Assembly: GCA_027335515.1 (NCBI GenBank)
Contig: DAHWHT010000201.1
Location: 1-18,802, forward strand
DNA: 18,802 nt
Source: Clostridia bacterium
Lineage (GTDB): Bacteria; Bacillota_E; RBS10-35; JAJYVN01
Direction of reading: 5' to 3'
The notes beneath the pieces were generated by a model. The model was not told where the DNA came from. It saw nothing but the letters and a program-made list of their open reading frames with translations, and ran no database searches. A program made the translations under genes and the position numbers. Below, in pieces: positions 1 to 7,299 of this stretch. The stretch's first letter is position 1. Each line of letters opens with the position of its first letter.

Positions 1-250
1 CAACGGTCCGGCCGAGGCCCGCGTCGGCGGGCGGCGCATCGGGAACCCGGGCGGTCCGCCCCCCCCGCCGGGGCGCGGCACCTGCCGCCGATCCACGGTC
101 AAGCCCCGCCGCAGCGGGCCCGGGATCTGCCGCAGCCCGCCGGCCGCGGCCCCTGCCGCGCGTGGGGACCGACGGGGGCGGCCCCTCCACGGGGGCGGCC
201 GCGTCGGCATGCGGTTCTGCATCCAACGGTTGCCCGTCGTCTGCTGCCAT
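1..250 (-). CDS. N-terminal part of an unidentified protein with a disordered Pro/Ala/Arg-rich leader (runs off the left edge)
   Basis: An ATG at 248-250 is preceded by a strong GAGGAG ribosome binding site 7 nt upstream, and the frame stays open for 83 codons to the window edge. About four fifths of third positions are G or C, as expected for a gene here. The visible protein starts MAADDGQPLDAEPH and continues as low-complexity Pro, Ala, Gly and Arg with an RGRGRGRR cluster, so no fold is recognisable. It lies 161 nt after the fabF stop on the same strand. In many Bacillota the gene after acpP/fabF is rnc (RNase III), so an RNase III with a disordered leader is possible, but nothing seen here shows it. 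The open frame with its RBS is direct observation; the identity is unknown. Confidence 0.6.
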   Translation of the reverse strand, partial: MAADDGQPLDAEPHADAAAPVEGPPPSVPTRGRGRGRRAAADPGPAAAGLDRGSAAGAAPRRGGRTARVPDAPPADAGLGRTV

Positions 251-411
251 CTTCAATCTCCTCGTTTCACCACGCCGGCAGACGCCCAAGGCGCGCCGGG
301 CCCTCGCCCCCTTCCACCCCGGTCCCCGCCACACCGGGGCTGCGGGCGGGTTCGCACGCGCCCATGGCGCCCGAGCGCGTGTCTGCGTGCGTCGGAACCG
401 CCGCACACCGC

Positions 412-1653
412 TCAGGCTTCGAACCGCCGCACCGCCAGGCAGACATTGTGTCCGCCAAAGCCGAAGGAGTTGGACAGCGCCACCCGCAGCGCAGCCGGCC
501 GCGCCGTATTCGGCACGCAATCAAGGCCGCACTCCGGGTCGGGGGTCTCGTAATTGATGGTCGGCGGCAGCATGCCCTCTTCGAGGGCGCGCACGCAGAG
601 AATCAACTCCGAGGCGCCGGCCGCACCCAACAGGTGCCCGGTCATCGATTTGGTCGAGCTGACCGGCAGCCGCTGCGCCACCTCGCCAAAGAGGGTGCGA
701 ATGGCGACGGCTTCCTCGCGGTCACCGACCGGCGTCGACGTGGCGTGGGCGTTGATGTAGTCCACGTCCTGCGGACGCAAACCGGCCTCCTCCATGGCCA
801 GCCGCATGGCGCGCACCTGTCCCGCTCCACCCGGCGCGGGACGGACCACGTCATACGCGTCCGAGGTCATACCATAACCCACCACCTCGGCGCGAATACG
901 GGCCCCGCGCCGCTCCGCCGCTTCGAGCGACTCCAGCACGAGCGCACCGCCGCCCTCGCCGAGGATGAAGCCGTCGCGGTCGGCGTCGAAGGGCCGGCAG
1001 GCCAGGGCCGGTTCGTCGTTGCGGGTGGAAAGCGCCTTCATGGCGCAAAACCCCGCCATCGCCAGGGGCACCACCGGGGCCTCGGCGCCGCCGGTCACCG
1101 CGATGTCGATGTCGCCGCGCCGGATGGCCCGAAAGGCATCGCCCACCGCATTGGCCGACGAAGCGCAGGCGGTCACCGTGGTCACATTCGGGCCGCGCGC
1201 CCCGATGAGGATCGACACCTGCGCGGACCCCATGTTGGCGATCATCATCGGCACCATGAAGGGGCTGACCCGGCCCGGCCCGCGCTCCCGCAGGATCGTC
1301 GCCTGTTCCACCAGGGTCGCGATGCCGCCGATGCCCGTGCCCATGATAACGCCGACCCGGTCCAGATCCACCCGGCCCCAGTCGATCCCGGCGTCCTCGC
1401 CCGCCATGCGCGCACAGACGCTGGCAAACTGCGCAAAGCGATCCATCCGCCGCGCCTCTTTGCGCGGCAGCCAGGCGTCCGGTTGGAAGTCCCGCACCTC
1501 GGCGGCGATTCGGCAGGGAAAGTCGGTGGCGTCAAACCGCGTCACGGGGCCGACACCGCCGCGCCCGTGCACCACGCCGTCCCAGAGCGCGTCCAGCCCC
1601 ATCCCCAGTGGTGTGACGGCCCCCATCCCGGTGACCACGACCCTGCGCGCCAA
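412..1653 (-). CDS. fabF: beta-ketoacyl-ACP synthase II (FabF)
   Basis: FabF catalyses decarboxylative condensation of malonyl-ACP with acyl-ACP, the elongation step of type II fatty-acid synthesis in the cytoplasm. The protein is 413 residues, normal for KAS II. The N-terminus reads [17 protein letters not shown]. The catalytic Cys163 lies in TACASS, the two histidines are His303 (NAHATST) and His340 ([10 protein letters not shown]) with Lys335, and the C-terminal glycine-rich [10 protein letters not shown] is present. The start is TTG: an in-frame TGA lies immediately upstream, so no longer form exists, and AAGGGG sits 9 nt before it. It is the seventh gene of the fapR-plsX-fabH-fabD-fabG-acpP-fabF operon and follows acpP after a 70-nt gap that holds a strong hairpin. 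FabB/KAS I is less likely, because FabF follows acpP in Clostridia-type operons. Confidence 0.95.
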   Translation of the reverse strand: MARRVVVTGMGAVTPLGMGLDALWDGVVHGRGGVGPVTRFDATDFPCRIAAEVRDFQPDAWLPRKEARRMDRFAQFASVCARMAGEDAGIDWGRVDLDRVGVIMGTGIGGIATLVEQATILRERGPGRVSPFMVPMMIANMGSAQVSILIGARGPNVTTVTACASSANAVGDAFRAIRRGDIDIAVTGGAEAPVVPLAMAGFCAMKALSTRNDEPALACRPFDADRDGFILGEGGGALVLESLEAAERRGARIRAEVVGYGMTSDAYDVVRPAPGGAGQVRAMRLAMEEAGLRPQDVDYINAHATSTPVGDREEAVAIRTLFGEVAQRLPVSSTKSMTGHLLGAAGASELILCVRALEEGMLPPTINYETPDPECGLDCVPNTARPAALRVALSNSFGFGGHNVCLAVRRFEA

Positions 1654-1674
1654 TCACCACAACCCCTTGCGCGC

Positions 1675-1711
1675 GTCGGGGCGGGGGCCGCGGCCAAGGC
1701 CGCGCCCCGAC
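1675..1711 (-). other. strong hairpin between acpP and fabF
   Basis: An outer 8-bp perfect stem pairs 1675-1682 with 1704-1711. An inner 5-bp stem pairs 1690-1694 with 1699-1703 around a 4-nt loop, with a single 7-nt bulge on one side. On the transcribed strand it lies just after the acpP stop and before the fabF RBS. No U-tract follows, so it does not look like a classical intrinsic terminator. It could act as an mRNA 3'-stabiliser or partial attenuator that raises acpP over the enzyme genes; this role is inference. Confidence 0.55.
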
Positions 1712-1723
1712 CCCAAAGACGCC

Positions 1724-2056
<333 letters not shown>

Positions 2057-2803
2057 CTATCCCCCCATGGTCAGCCCTCCGTCCACAACCAGCACCGTGC
2101 CCGTGATGTAGGCGGCGCCGGGCGATGCCAGAAAGAGCACCGCCTGGGCCACATCCTCCGGTCGGCCCAGCCGGCCGAGGGGGACGCGTTCCAGCACGGA
2201 CGCGCGCACCGGCGCGGGAACGGCGGCGGTCATGTCGGTCTCGATCCAACCCGGTGCCACCGCGTTGACCGTGACCTGCCGACTCGCCAACTCCGCCGCA
2301 GCCGTCCGGGTCAAACCGATCAGGCCGGCCTTGGCCGCGCTGTAGTTGGCCTGGCCGCGGTTGCCGACCAGCCCGGCCACCGACGCGATGTTGATGATGC
2401 GCCCCGACCGCTGGCGCAGCATCACCCGCGCCGCCGCCCTCAGGCAGAAGAAGGCCCCGTCCAGGTCGGCGCGCAGCACCTCGGACCAATCCTCGTCCCG
2501 CATGCGCAGCAGCCAGCCGTCCAGCGTCCGACCCGCATTGTTCACCAGGATGTCCACCCGTCCGAACCGCTGCTGCGCCGCCGCGATCAGCGCATCCGCC
2601 TGCGGCCGCTCGCGCAGGTCCGCGCCATGGGCGACCGCGGTGCCCCCGGCGGCCGCAATCCCCTCCACCACCTCCTGAGCGGCGTCGGCGCGGCTATGGT
2701 ATCCGACCACCACCCGGGCGCCGGCCTGGGCCAGCGCCTCCGCCACACTGCGGCCGATGCCGCGCGACCCCCCGGTCACCACGGCCACAGCGCCGTCCAG
2801 CAT
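2057..2803 (-). CDS. fabG: 3-oxoacyl-ACP reductase (FabG), short-chain dehydrogenase
   Basis: FabG is the NADPH-dependent reductase of beta-ketoacyl-ACP in fatty-acid elongation. The 248-residue SDR has the cofactor motif TGGSRGIG at 10-17, NNAG at 88-91, and the catalytic Ser141, Tyr154 and Lys158 (YSAAK). The C-terminal part (ITGTVLVVDGG) is typical. The conserved active-site Asn of the SDR tetrad, expected in a motif like (T/V)NLxG(V)F, is Asp113 here (ADLDGAF), and the codon is clearly GAC. The ATG start at 2801-2803 has GGGAGG 7 nt upstream. The gene lies between fabD (37-nt gap) and acpP. Position in the operon supports FabG over another SDR; the effect of the Asp substitution on activity is unknown. 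Confidence 0.93.
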   Translation of the reverse strand: MLDGAVAVVTGGSRGIGRSVAEALAQAGARVVVGYHSRADAAQEVVEGIAAAGGTAVAHGADLRERPQADALIAAAQQRFGRVDILVNNAGRTLDGWLLRMRDEDWSEVLRADLDGAFFCLRAAARVMLRQRSGRIINIASVAGLVGNRGQANYSAAKAGLIGLTRTAAAELASRQVTVNAVAPGWIETDMTAAVPAPVRASVLERVPLGRLGRPEDVAQAVLFLASPGAAYITGTVLVVDGGLTMGG

Positions 2804-2840
2804 ACCATCGCCTCCCACACGGGCCGTGCCGCCGGGTACC

Positions 2841-3812
2841 CTACGCGGAACCAAACTCCTGCACGCAGCGCGCCACGCCGGCGGGATCGCAGACGGAAAG
2901 GGTGCGCACGCCCGGCAGGATGCGGGCGACAAACCCGGCCAACACCCGCCCGGGCCCCACTTCGACAAAGGCCTCGCAGCCCAGGACCGCGAGCCGGCGC
3001 ACACAGGCCTCAAAACGCACGGCGCCCTCGACCTGCGCCACCAGAGCCGCGCGGATCGCGTCGGGGTGCTGGCGCGGCTCGGCGTCCACGTTCGCCACGA
3101 CCGGCAGGGACGCCGACCGCAGGGGGACGGCGGCGAGGTCGGCCGCCAAACGCAGCGCGGCCGGCCGCATCAGGGGCGAATGGAACGGGGCCGAGACCGC
3201 AAGCGGCACGACGCGCCGCGCGCCAAACCCCGGCCCCAGGCGGACGGCCTCGCGCACCGCCTCGCCGTGGCCGGAGATCACCGTCTGCCCGGGGCAGTTG
3301 AAGTTGGCGGCGGCGAGCACCCAGCCCCCCGGCGGCGCACTCGCACCGGACGACACCAGCGCCTCGACGGCCGCCGCGCACAGTGCCGCCACCGCCTCGT
3401 CGCCAAGACCGCTGACGGCGGCCATGCCGCCCACCCCCAGGGCCACCGCCTCCTGCATGTAGCGGCCGCGGCGGCGCACCAGGGGCACGAAATCCCGCGC
3501 CTGCGCCGCCCCGGCCGCCACCAACGCCCCATACTCCCCGAGGGACAGGCCGGCGGCCGCATGCGGCACCACCCCGCGGGAAACCAAGACGGCATGCACG
3601 GCGAGGGACACCGCCAGGATGGCCGGCTGGGTCCGTTCGGTCTCCCCGAGGCGTTCGGCCGGCCCGTCGAAGGCCAGCGCCGCAAGGTCCAGCGCGCACG
3701 CCTCCGCCGCCTCGTCCAGCACCGCCCGCGCCTCCGGAAAGGCGGCGCACAGTTCCCGCCCCATACCGACAAACTGCGCGCCCTGCCCCGCAAACAGGAA
3801 CCCCAGCCGCAC
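2841..3812 (-). CDS. fabD: malonyl-CoA:ACP transacylase (FabD)
   Basis: FabD moves the malonyl group from CoA to ACP to supply extender units. The protein is 323 residues, a typical length. It has the N-terminal FLFAGQGAQ motif, the nucleophile Ser90 in GLSLGEY (Leu in place of the commoner His of GHSLGE, an accepted variant), the substrate-carboxylate Arg region RRRGRYMQEA around residue 115, and catalytic His211 in SAPFHSPLM. The QTVISGHGEAV segment near 177 is also canonical. The start is GTG at 3810-3812, where homology begins (VRLGFLFAG); a G-rich stretch lies about 5-10 nt upstream. It begins 20 nt after the fabH stop and ends 37 nt before fabG. Confidence 0.95.
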   Translation of the reverse strand: MRLGFLFAGQGAQFVGMGRELCAAFPEARAVLDEAAEACALDLAALAFDGPAERLGETERTQPAILAVSLAVHAVLVSRGVVPHAAAGLSLGEYGALVAAGAAQARDFVPLVRRRGRYMQEAVALGVGGMAAVSGLGDEAVAALCAAAVEALVSSGASAPPGGWVLAAANFNCPGQTVISGHGEAVREAVRLGPGFGARRVVPLAVSAPFHSPLMRPAALRLAADLAAVPLRSASLPVVANVDAEPRQHPDAIRAALVAQVEGAVRFEACVRRLAVLGCEAFVEVGPGRVLAGFVARILPGVRTLSVCDPAGVARCVQEFGSA

Positions 3813-3832
3813 CGACGTCCCCCCCTGCCCGC

Positions 3833-4870
3833 TCAGACCCAGCGCAGCGTCATGGCACCCCAGGTCAGGCCGGAGCCGAAGGCCACGGCCAGCACCACCG
3901 CGCCCCGCTGCAACCGCCCCGCCTGCACGGCCTCCGACAGCCCGATGGGAATGGACGCCGCAGACGTGTTCCCGTAGCGGTCGATGTTCACCCAAACCCG
4001 GTCCAGCGGAAAGTCGAAGCGGCGCGCCGCGGCCTCGATGATGCGGTAGTTCGCCTGGTGGGGCACCAGCAGCGTGACGTCCGCCGGCGTCAGGCCGGCC
4101 CGCGACAACGCGACATCCGCGGCGTCGCCCATGATCTGGGTGGCGAACTTATAGACCTCGCGACCGTTTTGCTGAAAGGCGTGCAGGCCGGCGGCCAGCG
4201 TCTCGGAACTGGTCGGCTGCCGGCTCCCTCCGGCCGGCAGGCAGACCAAGGGTCCCTTGGACCCGTCCGCGCCCAGGTAGGTCGAGCGGACTCCGAAACC
4301 CTCCTCCACCGGCCCGAGCACGACCGCCCCCGCGCCGTCGCCGAGCAGGATCGCCGTGCTGCGATCGTTCCAGTTGAGGATCTTGCTCAGCACCTCGGCC
4401 CCCACCACCAGCGCATAGCGCACCGCGCCGACGCGAATCAACCCCTCGGCCATCGCCACCCCATACAGGAAGCCCGTGCAGGCCGCCCCCACATCCGCCG
4501 CCGCCGCCCGCGTCGCCCCGAGGCGATCCTGCAGCAGGCAGGCCGTGGACGGAAAGGCGTGGTCCGGCGTCACCGTCGCCACCAGGATCAGGTCGAGCTC
4601 GGCGGCGGCAATCCCCGCCCGCTCCAGCGCGGTGCGGGCGGCCGGCAGCGCGAGGTCGCTGGTGGCCTGCCCGGGCGCGGCGACGCGCCGCTCCCGAATG
4701 CCCGTGCGGGTGCGGATCCACGCATCCGTCGTGTCCAGGCTCTGCTCCAACTCGGCGTTGGTCACCACCCGCTCCGGCAGGTAGTGCCCCGTGCCCAGGA
4801 TCCCGGCCGCGGCGGCGGGACCCGCCGCGCCGGCGCCAAATCCCCCGGGTCCCACTGCGGCCTCAGACAC
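3833..4870 (-). CDS. fabH: beta-ketoacyl-ACP synthase III (FabH)
   Basis: FabH performs the first condensation, joining an acyl-CoA primer to malonyl-ACP. The 345-residue protein has the full triad: Cys131 (AACTGFLYG), His271 (VPHQAN) and Asn301 (YGNTSAAS), plus the LGDGAGAVVL glycine loop. The GTG start overlaps the plsX stop by 8 nt and has GGGGAGG about 9 nt upstream, suggesting translational coupling. This adds about 22 Gly/Ala-rich residues before the usual start of homology (AGILGTGHYLPE); a shorter form cannot be excluded. In B. subtilis fabH lies elsewhere, but a plsX-fabH-fabD order is common in Clostridia-type operons. No fabK-like enoyl reductase follows it here. Confidence 0.95.
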   Translation of the reverse strand: MSEAAVGPGGFGAGAAGPAAAAGILGTGHYLPERVVTNAELEQSLDTTDAWIRTRTGIRERRVAAPGQATSDLALPAARTALERAGIAAAELDLILVATVTPDHAFPSTACLLQDRLGATRAAAADVGAACTGFLYGVAMAEGLIRVGAVRYALVVGAEVLSKILNWNDRSTAILLGDGAGAVVLGPVEEGFGVRSTYLGADGSKGPLVCLPAGGSRQPTSSETLAAGLHAFQQNGREVYKFATQIMGDAADVALSRAGLTPADVTLLVPHQANYRIIEAAARRFDFPLDRVWVNIDRYGNTSAASIPIGLSEAVQAGRLQRGAVVLAVAFGSGLTWGAMTLRWV

Positions 4871-5876
4871 CGGCGGTCGCCTCCCCGGTCAGGGCATCCG
4901 CGATCGACGGCAGAATACCCGCATCGACGATGCGGCCCGCCGCCAATACGCCGTTGCACAGGGCGCGGACATCCGAGCTTCCGTGGCACTTGACACAGAC
5001 ACCGCCCACGCCGAGGAACGGCACGCCCCCATACTCCGCGTAATCCATGCGCTTGCGCAGGCCGCGCAGGGTTCGCGCCGCCAGGGCCGCGCCAACCAGG
5101 GTGAGAAACCCCGAATGGCGCAACTCCCGCCCCATCACCTGCGAAATTCCGTGACCGAAACCCTCCAGCGCCTTGATCACCACGTTGCCCACAAAGCCAT
5201 CCGTCACGACCACGTCGGCATGATCGGCAAACAGGTTGCGTCCCTCGATGTTGCCGACAAAGTTCAGGTCGCTGGCCTGGAGCATCGCGAACGCCTCACG
5301 GCTGATGGCCGTGCCCTTGCGCTCCTCGGTACCCACGTTCAGCAGGGCGACCCGCGGCCGCCGCGTCCCGCGCACCTGCTCGGCGTAGAGGCTGCCCATC
5401 ACCGCATAGTCAAAGAGGTTGCGCGCCCCCGCATCCATGTGCGCCCCCACGTCCAGCAGCACAAAGCCGCGTCCGTCCACGGTGGGCAGCACGACGGGCA
5501 TGGCCGGCCGCGCGACCCCCGCCAGCGGGCCGAGCGTCAGCAGACTGCCGGCCGTCAGGGCGCCGGTGTTCCCCGCGGAGACGAAGGCATCCGCCGCTCC
5601 GTCCCGGCACAGTTCCAGACCGACCGCAATCGACGACCGCCGCTTGTGACGAAAGCTCTCCACCGGACGGTCGCCCGGACCGATGACCTCCGGCGCGTCG
5701 ACGATGCGCCAGCGATCGTCCGCCGGGCGGCGGTCCGGCAGGTGGGCGCGAATCGCGGACTCCTGGCCGACCAGCAGCACCTCGAGATCCCGCCGCCGCG
5801 CCAACGCGGACAGTGCGCCCTGCACCGGGGCCTCCGGCTGCCGGTCCCCACCCATGGCGTCCACCGCGATGCGCAC
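4863..5876 (-). CDS. plsX: phosphate acyltransferase (PlsX)
   Basis: PlsX converts acyl-ACP to acyl-phosphate, the donor that PlsY uses for the first acylation of glycerol-3-phosphate. It thus links fatty-acid synthesis to phospholipid synthesis. The 337-residue protein starts VRIAVDAMGGD and has SAGNTGAL, LLNVGTEERKG, GNIEGRN, VVTDGFVGNVVIKALEG and the C-terminal YGGVPFLGVGG, all family hallmarks. I chose the GTG at 5874-5876 because GGAGGAGG lies 7 nt upstream and homology begins exactly there. A GTG 27 nt further upstream would add nine unconserved residues. It follows fapR after 35 nt, and its stop lies inside the fabH start region. Confidence 0.96.
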   Translation of the reverse strand: MRIAVDAMGGDRQPEAPVQGALSALARRRDLEVLLVGQESAIRAHLPDRRPADDRWRIVDAPEVIGPGDRPVESFRHKRRSSIAVGLELCRDGAADAFVSAGNTGALTAGSLLTLGPLAGVARPAMPVVLPTVDGRGFVLLDVGAHMDAGARNLFDYAVMGSLYAEQVRGTRRPRVALLNVGTEERKGTAISREAFAMLQASDLNFVGNIEGRNLFADHADVVVTDGFVGNVVIKALEGFGHGISQVMGRELRHSGFLTLVGAALAARTLRGLRKRMDYAEYGGVPFLGVGGVCVKCHGSSDVRALCNGVLAAGRIVDAGILPSIADALTGEATAGV

Positions 5877-5911
5877 CCGCGCCCCTCCTCCGCCCTGCGG
5901 CACCCGGGACC

Positions 5912-6472
5912 TCAGGCCTCGCGCGCCGCCGCGCCGCCCGCGACCACAAACTTGGCGCGCACGACGACCTGATCCCCCACCCGGATCTGGACGAGCACCA
6001 CGCGCCGCTCACGGCCCCCGGCGGGATCCCGGCGCCGCCGCAGCACCTCGGCCTTGGCCACCGGCGGACCCGCCAGCTCGGCGCGGCGAAAGCGCACCTG
6101 CACCAGGTCGACCGCGGCGGCGGACACGCCGCTGGCGGCCAGGGCCAGCCCCTGGGCGTCCGCAAACCAATCCGGATCCTGATAACCGCGGGGCTCCAGC
6201 ACGGCCACGGCTCGGGATCCGGGTTCCAGGTCCACGATGGCGCCGCGCACCACCCCGCCGCCGGGCCGCGCCAGGCCCCGCTCGGCCATGGACCGCACCC
6301 GTCGCCGCACCTCGGGGATCCCCAGGGCAACCCGGTCCAACCGCACCGTCGGCACGCTGACCTGGAACCGCAGGGCAAGCGCGGCATCCGTCAGCAACGG
6401 GTCTGCGGCGAGTGCCTCGCGCAACGCCCGTCGCCGGCGCTGCCGCCGCGCAGCGGGCGTCATCCCCGCCAT
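5912..6472 (-). CDS. fapR: fatty-acid and phospholipid biosynthesis repressor (FapR-like)
   Basis: FapR is the malonyl-CoA-responsive repressor of Bacillota lipid genes, with an N-terminal winged helix and a C-terminal hot-dog domain. The N-terminal helix-turn-helix is excellent: TDAALALRFQVSVPTVRLDR at about 28-47, followed by IPEVRRRVRSMAER, close to the family pattern. The C-terminal half keeps hot-dog features (AIVDLEPGSRAVAVLE, FADAQGLALA, VAKAEVL, VVVRAKF). Compared from memory with B. subtilis FapR, however, about nine residues are missing around the IARGHH segment, and the ligand-contacting Arg and Asn have no obvious counterparts. The protein is 186 aa, close to normal. The start is ATG at 6470-6472; a second ATG three codons on is possible. 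It opens the lipid operon, directly downstream of a promoter and candidate operator. Confidence 0.85.
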   Translation of the reverse strand: MAGMTPAARRQRRRRALREALAADPLLTDAALALRFQVSVPTVRLDRVALGIPEVRRRVRSMAERGLARPGGGVVRGAIVDLEPGSRAVAVLEPRGYQDPDWFADAQGLALAASGVSAAAVDLVQVRFRRAELAGPPVAKAEVLRRRRDPAGGRERRVVLVQIRVGDQVVVRAKFVVAGGAAAREA

Positions 6473-6496
6473 ACCCCCGCCCCCTCGCGGGAGACC

Positions 6497-6513
6497 TTGG
6501 CACCAGATATTAA
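6497..6513. promoter_or_regulatory. fapR box: candidate FapR operator
   Basis: The plus-strand sequence ttggcaccagatattaa agrees at 14 of 17 positions with the FapR inverted-repeat operator as I recall it (left arm TTAGTACC, right arm TACTAA). It lies in an AT-rich patch that stands out from the GC-rich surroundings. It sits about 20-40 nt downstream of the predicted transcription start and 24 nt upstream of the fapR start codon, a sensible place for autorepression. The match is an imperfect palindrome and the consensus was recalled, not looked up. Confidence 0.5.
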
Positions 6514-6526
6514 CACATACCCTTAA

Positions 6527-6544
6527 ACTGGCACCGCCGCCAGT
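6527..6544. repeat. perfect 6-bp inverted repeat overlapping the fapR -10 region
   Basis: The arms actggc (6527-6532) and gccagt (6539-6544) are exact reverse complements around a 6-bp spacer. The element overlaps the predicted -10 box and transcription start of the fapR operon. It could be a second operator or a 5'-end hairpin; no regulator can be named from the sequence. Confidence 0.4.
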
Positions 6545-6570
6545 ATAGTGGCGCGGGCACCAGCCCACAA
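6542..6570 (-). promoter_or_regulatory. predicted sigma-A promoter of the fapR-plsX-fab operon
   Basis: On the minus strand a -35-like TTGTGG (6565-6570) and a -10 TATACT (6542-6547, five of six consensus bases) are separated by exactly 17 bp (6548-6564). The predicted start is near 6535, about 60 nt before the fapR start codon. It lies right after the stop of the upstream CPBP gene, in an AT-rich patch, which supports an operon boundary here. Confidence 0.65.
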
Positions 6571-6584
6571 GCGGCCGCGGCGGC

Positions 6585-7253
6585 TCAAACCGGGGCCAGC
6601 AACTGACCCGCCGTCAGCAGAAAGTGCAGCAGGGCGCAGGGCCCAAGGCTGCGCCGCCACAAAAACAGCGCCGCGTAGACGACGGCGATCAGCCCCGCCA
6701 CGAGCAGTTGCATGCCGTTGAAGGTGAAGCCGGGGTGGTAGAACGTGAACGAGGCGGCGGACAGCAGCGCGGCCCCGAAGCGACCCACGCTGGGCTCCAG
6801 CCAAGTGATCAGGGCGCCCCGCCAGATCGTCTCCTGCACCAGGGCCTCCACCACCGCGAGCAGCAGCAGCGCCCAGCGCTCCAACGGGGTTGCGGGTGTC
6901 GATGCCGTCACGAAGGCGACCTGGGTCGACACATGCATCGGCTGGTGGAGCACCGCGGCGACGGCGCCCGCGAGCACCACCCCGATGCCAAGCACCTCCC
7001 AGAGCCTCAGCCTGCGGGGCCAGCCGATGTCGGCCAGGCCCTCGCCGGAGCGGTGCAGGGCCCACGCGACCACGGCCGCACCAACCGCACAGAGGGCAAG
7101 CCGCACCTGAAAGCCCGAAAACCAATACCAGATGTCCCCGCTGTAGAAGCTGCCGGGACCCGAAAGCAGGGTGCTGGCCTCATAGGCCAGCGGCAGACCG
7201 AGCAGACAGACCCAGATGGCGAGGCGTTTGGCGCCGGTGCCCTGCCGCTTCAC
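6585..7253 (-). CDS. CPBP-family intramembrane protease-like protein with a degenerate active site
   Basis: This 222-residue, very hydrophobic protein has about six membrane segments and the C-terminal layout of the CPBP/CAAX protease (Abi) family. Motif 1, normally EExxxR, reads QETIWR (Gln140, Glu141, Arg145), so the first glutamate is Gln. Motif 2 (FxxxH) is intact as FTFYH ending at His173. Motif 3 keeps His210 (LLHFLLT) but has Thr where Asn is usual. Known members cleave prenylated or other membrane proteins or serve in bacteriocin immunity; here activity is doubtful and the substrate unknown. I chose the GTG at 7251-7253, with GGAGG 8 nt upstream; a GTG five codons earlier is an alternative. 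It follows secF after 46 nt and probably shares its transcript. Confidence 0.7.
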   Translation of the reverse strand: MKRQGTGAKRLAIWVCLLGLPLAYEASTLLSGPGSFYSGDIWYWFSGFQVRLALCAVGAAVVAWALHRSGEGLADIGWPRRLRLWEVLGIGVVLAGAVAAVLHQPMHVSTQVAFVTASTPATPLERWALLLLAVVEALVQETIWRGALITWLEPSVGRFGAALLSAASFTFYHPGFTFNGMQLLVAGLIAVVYAALFLWRRSLGPCALLHFLLTAGQLLAPV

Positions 7254-7299
7254 CGCCGCAGCCTCCACGGCGCGTCGTCCCCCTTTCCGAACCCGCCGG

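Noticed and set aside
267..361. 31-codon minus-strand ORF from an ATG near 361, ending just before the left-edge gene
   Set aside because: No ribosome binding site, low-complexity product, and it ends before a gene that has its own strong RBS.
355..381. Inverted repeat (cacgcg...cgcgtg) after fabF as a terminator
   Set aside because: Only 6 bp with a 15-nt loop and no U-tract on the minus strand; common by chance in such GC-rich sequence.
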